NCBI GenBank assembly: GCA_049366815.1
Contig: JBMNCO010000230.1
Span: 1 to 36,370 of the forward strand
Length of the DNA: 36,370 nucleotides
Reading direction: 5' to 3'
Source: CAYNYM01 sp049366815
Lineage (GTDB): Bacteria > Desulfobacterota > DSM-4660 > Desulfatiglandales > HGW-15
Positions within the stretch are counted from its first letter, which is position 1, and each line of letters begins with the position of its first letter. Position numbers and translations under genes: made by a program. Of this stretch, positions 25,300-32,294 are shown piece by piece. The notes beneath the pieces were generated by a model. The model was not told the origin of the DNA. It saw nothing but the letters and a program-made list of their open reading frames with translations, and searched no databases.

Positions 25300-25737
25300 A
25301 TGAAAGTAGCAGTGAGTGCCAGTGGTGCGGATTTGGATGCGCAGGTCGATCCAAGGTTTGGACGCTGCGCCTATTTTCTTATTGTCGAGACCGATGATAT
25401 GAGCTTTGAGGCCATAAACAATGAAAGTATGGGCCTTGGAGGGGGCGCAGGAATTTCAGCCGCACAGGGTGTCGCCTCAAAGGGCGCGAAAGCCGTGATC
25501 ACAGGGAATTGCGGGCCCAATGCGGTCAATACCTTGGCGGCTGCCGGCATCCAGCTCTATGTGGGCCAATCCGGTAGTGTACGAGAGGCGGTAGAAAGGT
25601 TCCGCAATAACCAACTGAGCGCTACGACGGAAGCCAATGTGGCCGATCACTTCGGCATGGGCGGCGGTGGCGGCCGCGGCATGGGCGGCGGTGGCGGCCG
25701 TGGCATGGGCGGTGGTGGTGGCCGCGGAAGACGTTGA
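25300..25737 (+). CDS. NifX/NifB-family protein 2 with Gly-rich tail
   Basis: Residues 1-115 of this 145-residue protein are a second NifX-type domain, paralogous to the preceding gene (DAQVDPRFGRCAYFLIVET, AGISAAQGVASKGAKAVITGNCGPNAVN). The last 28 residues are three copies of an eight-residue Gly/Arg unit (GMGGGGGR-like). Gly/Met/Arg-rich tails of this kind recur in NifX/Mrp clusters of anaerobes. AAAGGAG precedes the ATG at about nine bases. It lies 55 bases after the first NifX gene. Confidence 0.92.
   Translation: MKVAVSASGADLDAQVDPRFGRCAYFLIVETDDMSFEAINNESMGLGGGAGISAAQGVASKGAKAVITGNCGPNAVNTLAAAGIQLYVGQSGSVREAVERFRNNQLSATTEANVADHFGMGGGGGRGMGGGGGRGMGGGGGRGRR
25654..25725 (+). repeat. 24-bp tandem repeat, three copies, in coding sequence
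   Basis: Three consecutive 24-bp units (25654-25677, 25678-25701, 25702-25725), each starting GGCATGGGCGG, encode the Gly-rich tail of the second NifX-like protein. The third has three GGC/GGT codon changes. Copy number may vary between strains. Confidence 0.85.
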
Positions 25738-25804
25738 GGTCATTAAAGATGTTCTTCATAACGGTAGCCCTTGATCTGCGCCAAGGAGAGGAGATTTTGC
25801 AAAG

Positions 25805-25888
25805 ATGATTCCCCTGCACCCAGGAGAATTTCATGCGTGCTCAGATTATCCTGCTCAATTTTGCAGACTAAAAGGTGACCCGCCATGA
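25805..25888 (+). CDS. Candidate 27-residue Cys-containing peptide
   Basis: A 27-codon frame starts at an ATG preceded by GAGGAG and ends in a TGA that overlaps the ATG of the next NifX-like gene (ATGA). It contains two Cys in a context (ACSDYPAQFCRL) resembling a second small frame at 27902 (SCIYPETIYRL). Coupling to the next gene favours translation. It may be a coupling leader only. Confidence 0.35.
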   Translation: MIPLHPGEFHACSDYPAQFCRLKGDPP

Positions 25889-26307
25889 GGATAGCCCTTC
25901 CAATATGGGAGGATAAGATATCCCCGGTGCTCGATACGGCCTCGCGGCTTATGATCGTCGAGGAAGTCAACGGAAGCGAATGCTCCCGGTTTGAGCTATA
26001 TATAGATGAAGAGGGTTTGTCCCGGAAGTGCCTCCGCATACAGCGTATCGGCGTGGATACCCTGATATGCGGTGCCATATCAAGGCCTTTTATGAGAATG
26101 CTTCGCGCCTTTGACATCACCATTATCCCTGAAATCGCAGGGCGCGCAGACGATGTTCTCAGGGCCTATTTCCAGGGCGAACTTTTTCATTCAACCTTCC
26201 TGATGCCGGGGTGCAAACGAAAAGGGACCCACAAGCGATTCAAAAAGGATCGCCGACTCGGAGAAAAGGGAAGGCCGGATTGCAGGGAGGGCATCACGCC
26301 GACTTGA
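25885..26307 (+). CDS. NifX/NifB-family protein 3
   Basis: Residues 1-105 of this 140-residue protein follow the NifX-like pattern (MRIALPIWEDKISPVLDTASRLMIVEEV, LICGAISRPFMRML, IIPEIAGRADDVLRAY), but the GNCGP Cys is replaced by GAISRP, so cluster binding may differ from its paralogues. The C terminus is a Lys/Arg-rich tail after MPGCKRKG. Its ATG overlaps the small upstream frame. Its end approaches the Mrp gene within about 45 bases. Confidence 0.85.
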   Translation: MRIALPIWEDKISPVLDTASRLMIVEEVNGSECSRFELYIDEEGLSRKCLRIQRIGVDTLICGAISRPFMRMLRAFDITIIPEIAGRADDVLRAYFQGELFHSTFLMPGCKRKGTHKRFKKDRRLGEKGRPDCREGITPT

Positions 26308-26351
26308 AAATCGGCCGAAAGAGCAAAGCAAAAGGAGGCAGGAAGAACAAT

Positions 26352-27608
26352 ATGTCCACGGAAACCCAAGAGAGTGGAACGCGCGGAGCGTCATCCGGAC
26401 AAAAGGACCAGCATGCCCTTCAGGATGCCGTGATCAAAGAGACACTGACACACATCAAAAACAAGATCTTGGTCATGAGCGGAAAAGGAGGGGTGGGGAA
26501 AAGCAGTGTGGCCGCCTATCTTTCTCTGAACCTGTCCCGAAGGGGGTATAGCGTCGGTTTGATGGATGTGGATCTACATGGCCCCAGCATACCTAGGATG
26601 CTTGGCCTGAAAGGGAGTGTGAAGCCCGCGACAAAACAAGGAAAGATGCTGCCGATTGAATATTTGCCCAATATGCATGTGATCTCTATCGAACCTCTGA
26701 TGGGTGAAAACAAGGATACCGCGACCATCTGGAGGGGTCCCCTCAAGATCGGCGTCATCCGTCAATTTATTTCGGACATCCAGTGGCCGGATCTCGATTA
26801 TCTCATTATCGACTCCCCCCCCGGTACCGGAGATGAACCGCTCACCGTTGCACAGACCATCCCCGATGCTGAGGCCCTCGTTGTGACGACGCCCCAGGAG
26901 ATATCCCTTGCAGATGTGAGAAAGTCCATCAACTTCTGCCGGCACGTCAATATGTCTATCCTGGGCCTGGTTGAAAACATGAGCGGCCTCCTCTGTCCAC
27001 ACTGCGGAAAAAGGATCGACCTCTTCTCCGCCCATGGAGGAGAGAAGACCGCCGGGATCGAGAATATTCTGTTTCTGGCAAGTCTTCCTATTGATCCGGA
27101 ATTTGTCGTACATGGGGATTCGGGGAATTTACTGGGTTTTAGTGATATGGAACGCCCTTTCAACCATGAATTCAATGGCATGGTGGAAAAAATCGTCACT
27201 ATGAAGAGCGAAAAAACATTAGAAAGCCTTGAAATAAAAAAGGAGGATAGTAATATGCCTAATCAAGACGGAAAGATAAAATTTGCAATACCCGTTGCGG
27301 GTGGAAAACTTACGGCCCACTTCGGTCACTGCGAGCAGTTCGCCCTCGTTGACACCGAGGGAGGTGAAATCAAGGGAACGACCATGCAAACACCGCCTCA
27401 CCATGAACCCGGTGTCTTGCCGAGATGGCTTCATGAGCAGGGCGCTAACGTGATTATTGCCGGCGGTATGGGCGCCAGGGCCCAGCAGCTTTTCAATGAG
27501 AACGGAATAAAGGTGGTCATCGGGGCCCCGGCGGATTCCCCGGAGTCATTGGTCAAACAATATATGGCGGATTCCTTGGTAACGGGGCAAAACATCTGCG
27601 ATCATTAG
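26352..27608 (+). CDS. mrp: Mrp/NBP35-type Fe-S carrier ATPase fused to NifX domain
   Basis: The 418-residue protein combines a P-loop Mrp/ApbC ATPase (about 30-290) and a C-terminal NifX-type domain (about 308-418). The ATPase has GKGGVGKSS, the DVDLHGPSIPRMLG segment, DSPPGTGDEPL and the cluster-binding CPHC (LLCPHCGKR). Mrp proteins bind and transfer 4Fe-4S clusters using ATP. The ATG at 26352 has AGGAAG six bases upstream. An internal SD (AAAAAGGAGG, 27237-27246) and ATG (27255) sit exactly before the NifX domain, so that domain may also be made alone. The fusion groups Fe-S transfer with the preceding NifX-like proteins. Confidence 0.95.
   Translation: MSTETQESGTRGASSGQKDQHALQDAVIKETLTHIKNKILVMSGKGGVGKSSVAAYLSLNLSRRGYSVGLMDVDLHGPSIPRMLGLKGSVKPATKQGKMLPIEYLPNMHVISIEPLMGENKDTATIWRGPLKIGVIRQFISDIQWPDLDYLIIDSPPGTGDEPLTVAQTIPDAEALVVTTPQEISLADVRKSINFCRHVNMSILGLVENMSGLLCPHCGKRIDLFSAHGGEKTAGIENILFLASLPIDPEFVVHGDSGNLLGFSDMERPFNHEFNGMVEKIVTMKSEKTLESLEIKKEDSNMPNQDGKIKFAIPVAGGKLTAHFGHCEQFALVDTEGGEIKGTTMQTPPHHEPGVLPRWLHEQGANVIIAGGMGARAQQLFNENGIKVVIGAPADSPESLVKQYMADSLVTGQNICDH
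27237..27257 (+). promoter_or_regulatory. Internal ribosome-binding site and start inside Mrp-NifX fusion
   Basis: AAAAAGGAGG followed eight bases later by ATG (27255), in frame with the fusion, just before a NifX-type domain (KIKFAIPVAGGKLTAHFGHCEQFALVD). This looks like the original start of a free NifX gene retained after fusion, or a working internal start. Confidence 0.6.
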
Positions 27609-27656
27609 TCTGTTTTGTGCGCTTTTTATAACCGCTGGTCCAAATAGGTGACCGTC

Positions 27657-27866
27657 ATGGAGCCAGAAGACCAAGGAATGGGGGGAGAAAGAGGCCTGGG
27701 ACAGAATTCCTCGGGAAAAGGCCGAGGTATGGGTGGAGGACGGGCCCTTGGCCCGGGTGGTATGTGCATTTGTCCCAACTGCGGACACAAAATCACCCAT
27801 AAAAGGGGTTTCCCCTGCTTTGAAATCAGATGTCCGCAGTGCGGCACATATATGACGAGGGAATAA
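27657..27866 (+). CDS. Gly-rich Zn-ribbon protein
   Basis: The 69-residue protein has a Gly/Arg-rich N-terminal half (GMGGERGLG, GRGMGGGRALGPGGM) and a C-terminal zinc-ribbon, CPNCGHK...RCPQCGTYM, with two CxxC pairs. Related small Gly/Met-rich metal proteins accompany Mrp and NifX genes in anaerobes. The ATG at 27657 follows an AGG; a GTG at 27648 is the in-frame alternative. Its position in the cluster suggests a metal- or Fe-S-linked role. Confidence 0.78.
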   Translation: MEPEDQGMGGERGLGQNSSGKGRGMGGGRALGPGGMCICPNCGHKITHKRGFPCFEIRCPQCGTYMTRE

Positions 27867-27901
27867 GGCCCAACGTTGCATAAAAGACCGGGTTGAACAG
27901 G

Positions 27902-28024
27902 ATGAAGATAAAAGAACAGCAACACATTGGGGCGTTTTCATGTATTTATCCGGAAACCATTTACAGGTTACAGTGCACTCCCATTGAGGGTCAGCAGTGT
28001 CCGGATGATTTCTGTCATCTGTGA
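27902..28024 (+). CDS. Candidate 40-residue Cys-rich small protein
   Basis: A 40-codon frame contains four Cys (positions 14, 25, 33, 38). AGG adjoins the ATG, so the ribosome-binding site is poor. The similarity of SCIYPETIYRL to ACSDYPAQFCRL in the small frame at 25805 hints that both are real and related. Otherwise the 27867-28084 gap holds nothing obvious. Confidence 0.3.
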   Translation: MKIKEQQHIGAFSCIYPETIYRLQCTPIEGQQCPDDFCHL

Positions 28025-28084
28025 AGAAGCGGACTGAAGGTGCAAGACCAAGATAGAAATCATTAAAGGAGCAATGAGAAGTAG

Positions 28085-28528
28085 ATGGTCGAGAGGCTGA
28101 TCAATATTTTAGAGGATTTTAAAGGACCTGTTCATCAGGAGATCGACAAGTATCGAATCAATCCCCCCCGCATGGGGACCATAGAGACGCCCGATGGCCA
28201 CGCCCGGGTGACCGGGACATGCGGCGATACCATGGAGATGTTCTTGAGGTTTGAAGATGAGACGGTTACGAATGCCTCTTTCCAAACCGATGGATGCGGT
28301 TCCAGCAGGGCATGTGGCTCGATTGCGGCAGAGATGAGTATTGGAAAGACGCCCGATGAGATGTTGGACATCTCTGGTGAGGCCATCCTCGAAAGGTTGG
28401 GGCCTTTTCCAGAGGAAGAGAGACACTGCGCCTTTCTGGCGGCGGAAACCCTGCAGGAGGCCCTCCACGAATACATGCTCAAACAGACAAGCCGCAAAAG
28501 GCCCGAACTCCATTCACCGAAAGGATGA
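28085..28528 (+). CDS. NifU/IscU-like Fe-S scaffold protein
   Basis: The 147-residue protein matches the IscU/NifU N-terminal fold: GTCGDTMEMFL, QTDGCGSSRACGSIAAEM and RHCAFLAAETLQEAL carry the three cluster-ligand Cys in their usual places, with an Asp in the first motif (GDTM). Extra residues at both ends are unconserved. It would assemble a Fe-S cluster for transfer by Mrp. AAGGAG lies about 13 bases before the ATG. It follows the NifX/Mrp group and precedes a broken MinD gene. Confidence 0.9.
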   Translation: MVERLINILEDFKGPVHQEIDKYRINPPRMGTIETPDGHARVTGTCGDTMEMFLRFEDETVTNASFQTDGCGSSRACGSIAAEMSIGKTPDEMLDISGEAILERLGPFPEEERHCAFLAAETLQEALHEYMLKQTSRKRPELHSPKG

Positions 28529-28589
28529 TTTGGACGAAGGCCGCAGGGTGTGTATTGGTCACTTTGACCCGGTATCCAATAGGGGGTGT

Positions 28590-28763
28590 CTGCTGTGTTT
28601 GTCAGGATCGTTGGTGGAAGGGGCAGGCAAGACCACCGTCGCCGCCGACTTGGCCCTGTCCCTTGATTCCCGACGCTCACCTTTTTGCGAAACCACGGTT
28701 TGGAATCAACGAAACAGTACCGACCGCCTTCCCGGAAGTGGACGAGACCCGGTGCATCCCTAA
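28590..28763 (+). pseudogene. Remnant of a ferredoxin-type MinD ATPase gene
   Basis: One frame reads GAGKTTVAADLALSL (about 28620-28664), a P-loop, and from 28666 another frame reads PDAHLFAKPRF...PEVDETRC. Together these match the start of the (4Fe-4S) MinD-superfamily ATPases (GKGGTGKTTVA...NAHLFLKP...PEVD..KCT.CG). About 15-20 residues between them are missing, the frame is shifted, and the rest of the gene is absent. This is a truncated, frameshifted relic, in a position where such ATPases often accompany NifX and NifU genes. Confidence 0.75.
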
Positions 28764-28766
28764 TGT

Positions 28767-29099
28767 TTAGAAAAACTTTTCAGGTGATCTTCGCTCCGGC
28801 ACATACTCATGAGGAATCTTTTCCTCGTTCCATGCATCGGAAACATACAAATTGCAGTAACAGCTCCCGAATTCCTTTACGTCCGGTTCCCTGTAGATGC
28901 AGGGACAGACGATGTCCGCATCCTTTTTGCGGTCTCCTGATGCCAGTCTGCAGGGGCAGGACATATATCCATAGCGGCTTTTATTCTTGAGCAGGGCATC
29001 AAGGAGATCAAAGACCCTCTCCCTGTCCTTGTTGAAAAAGTAGCCCTTCGGTTCCTGCATTTTCTTCAACATTTCGTACAGCTTCTCTATCTCTTTCAT
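28767..29099 (-). CDS. Ferredoxin-thioredoxin reductase catalytic-like subunit
   Basis: The 110-residue protein is close to the FTR catalytic (beta) chain: CPCRLASG, then VCPCIYRE, then GSCYCNLYV. The plant enzyme has CPC-x16-CPC-x8-CHC; here the spacers are 14 and 12 and the last motif is CYC, so the His that partners the active-site cluster is Tyr. It would bind a 4Fe-4S cluster and reduce a disulfide. The first codon overlaps the end of the glutaredoxin-like gene, so the two are translationally linked. No ferredoxin or FTR variable chain is adjacent. Confidence 0.9.
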   Translation of the reverse strand: MKEIEKLYEMLKKMQEPKGYFFNKDRERVFDLLDALLKNKSRYGYMSCPCRLASGDRKKDADIVCPCIYREPDVKEFGSCYCNLYVSDAWNEEKIPHEYVPERRSPEKFF

Positions 29100-29347
29100 A
29101 ATCCCAGGGCCTCCCTGATCTCCTTCTCTTTATAGCCAACAATCACCTTTTCACCGATAATGATGGTCGGAAAAGAGCACTTCGGATTCAGTTTCTTCAC
29201 ATCCTCCAGTATCGCCCGCCGTTCCTCTCCTTCAAGCAGATCCACATCCGTGAACTCATATTTTATATTGCATTCATCCATAAATCTCTTGGTCGCCTTG
29301 CAGTGACTGCAGGTGCTGAGGGTGTACATCTTGACATCGTTGTCCAT
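29096..29347 (-). CDS. Glutaredoxin-like thiol-disulfide protein
   Basis: The 83-residue protein is a glutaredoxin/NrdH-type thioredoxin fold with active site CSHC (residues 13-16 in LSTCSHCKATK), cis-Pro in SFPTIIIG and Gly-Tyr in VIVGYKEKEI. AAAGGAG supports the ATG. It overlaps the FTR-like gene downstream and is the likely substrate of that enzyme: an electron relay from ferredoxin to a thiol protein. Grx or NrdH proteins encoded beside an FTR-like gene are typical of anaerobes. Confidence 0.92.
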   Translation of the reverse strand: MDNDVKMYTLSTCSHCKATKRFMDECNIKYEFTDVDLLEGEERRAILEDVKKLNPKCSFPTIIIGEKVIVGYKEKEIREALGL

Positions 29348-29484
29348 GAATCCTTCTCCTTTCTGAATTGGAAGCGGCCTCGCGTCCCGTCGGAGTGTTT
29401 TGGCTCAAGGCGGTTAGTCCTCCTTTTCCAAGTCGGACCCCATCCCCTTGACAGGAGTGAGAAACTCTTTTCAACCCATTGGCA

Positions 29485-30969
29485 TCATTTTGTCTCCTTT
29501 GGATGGCGTTCCACCCAGTCCAGCATCTCTTGTATGTTTTTGGAAAGGTACCAGCGGCCGTCTGCAAAAGCACCGTAATCGGCCCCACCCATGGCTGATG
29601 CATAGCGGGTTGAATTGCCGTAAAACAGCCATTGTTCCACCCATTTCTTTTCGAGCGTCTCATTGAAAATGCTGTCCTTCTGGACGGGACCTTTGGCTAT
29701 TCCCTTATCCCATGCCGAGAGAAGAACCTTTGTGGCCCCGAGGACCATTTCATTGGTGGTCTGGATGGTATTTTCAAACCGGGCGAAATGCCCCGTTACC
29801 CAGCTTGTTCCATGACAGGAAAGGCAAACACGCTGCATGCGTTCCTTTCTTTCCTTCTGGCGTTCCTCGTCGATGAGCCATTTGCCCGCGGGTTCCCCGG
29901 TGAGTTCTGTCGGCAGTGGAAGGCCGGCGGCATTTCGTATGACGGTCGTATCCGGGGATTTGGGATGGGGATGGGCGTAAATCAGTCCAAAGATCCTCCA
30001 GGCAAGCCGGTCGTTCATCTGATGAGTCCGTTTCGCGAGGACATCTCCCTCTTCATTGGTCAGAAGGCTGACATGACAGGTGGCACAGGTGGGTGCCGTG
30101 ACATCTTTTCCCGCAACCCAGGGCACGACATCAAATTTCCATGCCCCGCCGATGGAGGAGAAGATATTACCATGTTTGCTGACGCTGTATACCTTGTAGG
30201 CAGGCACATCGGGCCCCTTGTGGCACTCGGAGCAGGTGTAGGGTTTTCTCGCCATTTCGATGGAGAACTGATGACGCGTGTGACAGGCGCTACAGGCACC
30301 CTTACTCCCATCGGGGTTTATTCGTCCCACCCCGTGATTGGGCCATCCGGCAAGGACAGGAAAGGTCATTTCCCCGTCATGGGTATCTCGGGTTTCGATT
30401 CCTTTGACTTCTATTCTCGTTCCGTGGCAGTAAAAACAGGAATCCGCGTCCGTTTCCGGATCAGGCCTCCGAATCGTACTCTTTAGACCGTCCATTGACT
30501 TGACGCCGTTCACAGCGTCGGCCAGGTCCCGATAGACAGAATTGTTCTGGAGATTGCCGTAGGCATGGGCCATGAGGTTTTTGTCGAACTGTTGGACCTC
30601 CACCGGGTGACAGAGGGCGCAGTCCCGGGGAGTCACCACAATGTGTACGGAGAATCCGTTATGCTCGAAGGTATCCTTGTGATCTTCGGGTTTCTGCGTG
30701 TGGCACTCCGCACATCCTACAACGATATCGCTCAGGTCATCCGGAACCTTGTCAACGGAGATTCTCCTCTCCAGGGCCGGGAGTCTTTTTGCCGAAGAAG
30801 GTGTCACCCTGGACATGCGGCTTTTCTCCCATCCCTTGACTATCCCTGGATGCATCAAGGCATGACAATCAATACAGGCCTGACTGTCATCGCTGATCGG
30901 CACACCGGCCCCGCATAATGCCGGGGTGAAAAAGGAGATGATCAAGAGAGCATATAGGGCTTTGTTCAT
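29485..30969 (-). CDS. Octaheme c-type cytochrome, HAO family
   Basis: The 494-residue protein has an N-terminal signal peptide (MNKALYALLIISFFTPALCG) and eight CxxCH heme sites: ACIDCH, GCAECH, DCALCH, SCFYCH, ACSACH, TCSECH, TCATCH and VCLSCH. The order and flanking text (NHGVGRINPDGSKGACSACHTRHQFSIEMARKPYTC) match hydroxylamine oxidoreductase and related octaheme enzymes. C-terminal GGADYGAF resembles the region holding the Tyr that crosslinks heme P460 in HAO; whether it does so here needs an alignment. It is likely periplasmic, in N-oxide or sulfur-oxyanion reduction or oxidation. Start at 30969 (or 30972) after GGAGG. Confidence 0.94.
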   Translation of the reverse strand: MNKALYALLIISFFTPALCGAGVPISDDSQACIDCHALMHPGIVKGWEKSRMSRVTPSSAKRLPALERRISVDKVPDDLSDIVVGCAECHTQKPEDHKDTFEHNGFSVHIVVTPRDCALCHPVEVQQFDKNLMAHAYGNLQNNSVYRDLADAVNGVKSMDGLKSTIRRPDPETDADSCFYCHGTRIEVKGIETRDTHDGEMTFPVLAGWPNHGVGRINPDGSKGACSACHTRHQFSIEMARKPYTCSECHKGPDVPAYKVYSVSKHGNIFSSIGGAWKFDVVPWVAGKDVTAPTCATCHVSLLTNEEGDVLAKRTHQMNDRLAWRIFGLIYAHPHPKSPDTTVIRNAAGLPLPTELTGEPAGKWLIDEERQKERKERMQRVCLSCHGTSWVTGHFARFENTIQTTNEMVLGATKVLLSAWDKGIAKGPVQKDSIFNETLEKKWVEQWLFYGNSTRYASAMGGADYGAFADGRWYLSKNIQEMLDWVERHPKETK

Positions 30970-31131
30970 CATAACGCCTCCTCTGCGTTGTGTTTTTGTA
31001 ACACCTCGGCCCGTTGAAACTCCCCCACCAGGAAGGCATGGGATTTTTTTTCTAAAGACCCCCAAAGCTTCCCATGACCCAAATTGCAACGCTTCTCGAA
31101 CGCTCAAACTCAATCTATTCCCCAACGTGGT

Positions 31132-31854
31132 TTATGCGCCTAAGGCCCTCAGGGCCTCCGTTGCGACGTCCCGGATATGTCTTGTTACGAGAAGAGGTCT
31201 TACATAAGTCTGAAATGTGGATTGATCGTTCATCAGTGATTCGATTTGAGGACGAGCCGCCTTCACGCGGAGTAGACCTATAAGCCGCGCCGCATGGCCC
31301 CTTACGCCGGGATCGGCCGAATCAAGATAGGGCAAAAGGTGTCGAACGGCAGTCTCGGCATATTGGGGTCTGACCTCGGCCAGTCGCCCCAGACCCCAGA
31401 GCAAACCCCGCTGCAGCCCCTCGTGTTCCAGGTAGTTTGCCTTCCTATCGGCGTATGAGACATAAACCGTGGCATATTCCCCGGCCAAAATTTCGTTTCT
31501 GGCAAGAATCTCACCCATGGCCTCCGGGAGGCCCCATCCCATGCCCCCGGATTCATCGTTCAGGTTCCACATGATCCGCCGCATGATGACCCTCGCCGAC
31601 TCCAGGTCCTGATCGGCAAGATTTGTGACGACGGCCCCGAAAGCGATCACAGCAGCCCATCTGATCTCCTGGTCGGGATTGTTCAAAAGGCCGAAAAGAG
31701 GATTGATGACCCGCCGAGGTGGAAGCCGGCAAAGGGCCACCTCTGCATGGTTAAGGTCCTCAGAACTAAGGATTCCGAAGACCTTTTTTTTCAGGGCGCG
31801 CCCCCCTTGGATAACAGAAGCAGGCATGGGATCAACCGACACGGCCGCATGCAT
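31132..31854 (-). CDS. HEAT-repeat protein, DVU0298-like
   Basis: The 240-residue soluble protein is built of helical HEAT-like repeats (IRWAAVIAFGAVV, GLPEAMGEILARN, LQRGLLWGLGRLAEVRP, VRGHAARLIGLLRV). It resembles a family widespread in sulfate reducers (DVU0298). HEAT proteins act as adaptors. The first ten residues after 31854 look unlike family members and the ribosome-binding site is weak, so the true start may be later, near 31827 or in the LKKKVFGIL segment. It lies upstream of the octaheme cytochrome gene on the same strand. Confidence 0.82.
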   Translation of the reverse strand: MHAAVSVDPMPASVIQGGRALKKKVFGILSSEDLNHAEVALCRLPPRRVINPLFGLLNNPDQEIRWAAVIAFGAVVTNLADQDLESARVIMRRIMWNLNDESGGMGWGLPEAMGEILARNEILAGEYATVYVSYADRKANYLEHEGLQRGLLWGLGRLAEVRPQYAETAVRHLLPYLDSADPGVRGHAARLIGLLRVKAARPQIESLMNDQSTFQTYVRPLLVTRHIRDVATEALRALGA

Positions 31855-31949
31855 TCAGGTGAGCGGCATGAGAGCCTGAACACAAAAAGGCACTTTTTAT
31901 TCTGTGGTTCAATACTCGGATGCGGATGGCGGCTTCATCTCCCCGAATA

Positions 31950-31978
31950 TTGACTCAGGGTTTTTTTGTCCCTATAGT
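31950..31978 (+). promoter_or_regulatory. Strong sigma-70 promoter for ABC transporter operon
   Basis: TTGACT (31950-31955) and TATAGT (31973-31978) each match the consensus at five of six positions and are spaced by 17 bases. Transcription would begin near 31985, giving a leader of about 300 bases before the first permease gene. This is the clearest sigma-70 promoter I see in the window. Confidence 0.7.
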
Positions 31979-32033
31979 TGAAATGAGCTTGATCTGAAAT
32001 TTATTTTACGACCACAATGAGAATGAAGAATCC

Positions 32034-32136
32034 ACCCGGGAGCCGAAATGAGCCCGCCTTGACAGAGTCGGCTGCAGACAATGCAAGGGTGATCCGGGTA
32101 CGATATCGGCCGGGCATTGAGTCTTGATGCCGTTTT
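32034..32136 (+). ncRNA. Candidate structured leader RNA with terminator-like hairpin
   Basis: ACCCGG (32034-32039) pairs with CCGGGT (32094-32099); inside it AGCCGA (32041-32046) pairs with TCGGCT (32068-32073), followed by a small TGCA/TGCA loop, giving a three-way junction. CGGGCAT (32111-32117) then pairs with ATGCCG (32127-32132) and runs into TTTT, like an intrinsic terminator. It does not match a riboswitch class I can name. Together with the promoter this suggests attenuation of the transporter operon. The rest of 31855-32290 holds only the small leader frame. Confidence 0.4.
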
Positions 32137-32243
32137 CCATGTTTCCCCCGGAGGCGGTATGTCGTCATGATAAATTTGGGCTTAGGTGATGTCAAGTTCC
32201 TTTGGCGTGCACCGTTTTCCATGATGGTTCCTGGTGCATGGAG

Positions 32244-32294
32244 GTGAATAACAATACAAGGGGTTCCCGAGGCGCCCGGGGAAGACGGCCATGA
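32244..32294 (+). CDS. Possible Arg-rich leader peptide
   Basis: A GTG after GGAG begins a 16-codon frame with five Arg codons (AGG, CGA, CGG, AGA, CGG). Its TGA overlaps the permease start (ATGA). The inverted repeat TGCACC/GGTGCA (32208-32213, 32233-32238) covers the region just before it. Arg-rich leader peptides can make translation depend on Arg-tRNA, but this is only a suggestion. Confidence 0.3.
   Translation: MNNNTRGSRGARGRRP

Noticed and set aside
28022..28024. TGA as a selenocysteine codon extending the small Cys-rich frame
   Set aside because: The sequence after it shows no SECIS-like hairpin I can support and no sensible protein continues.
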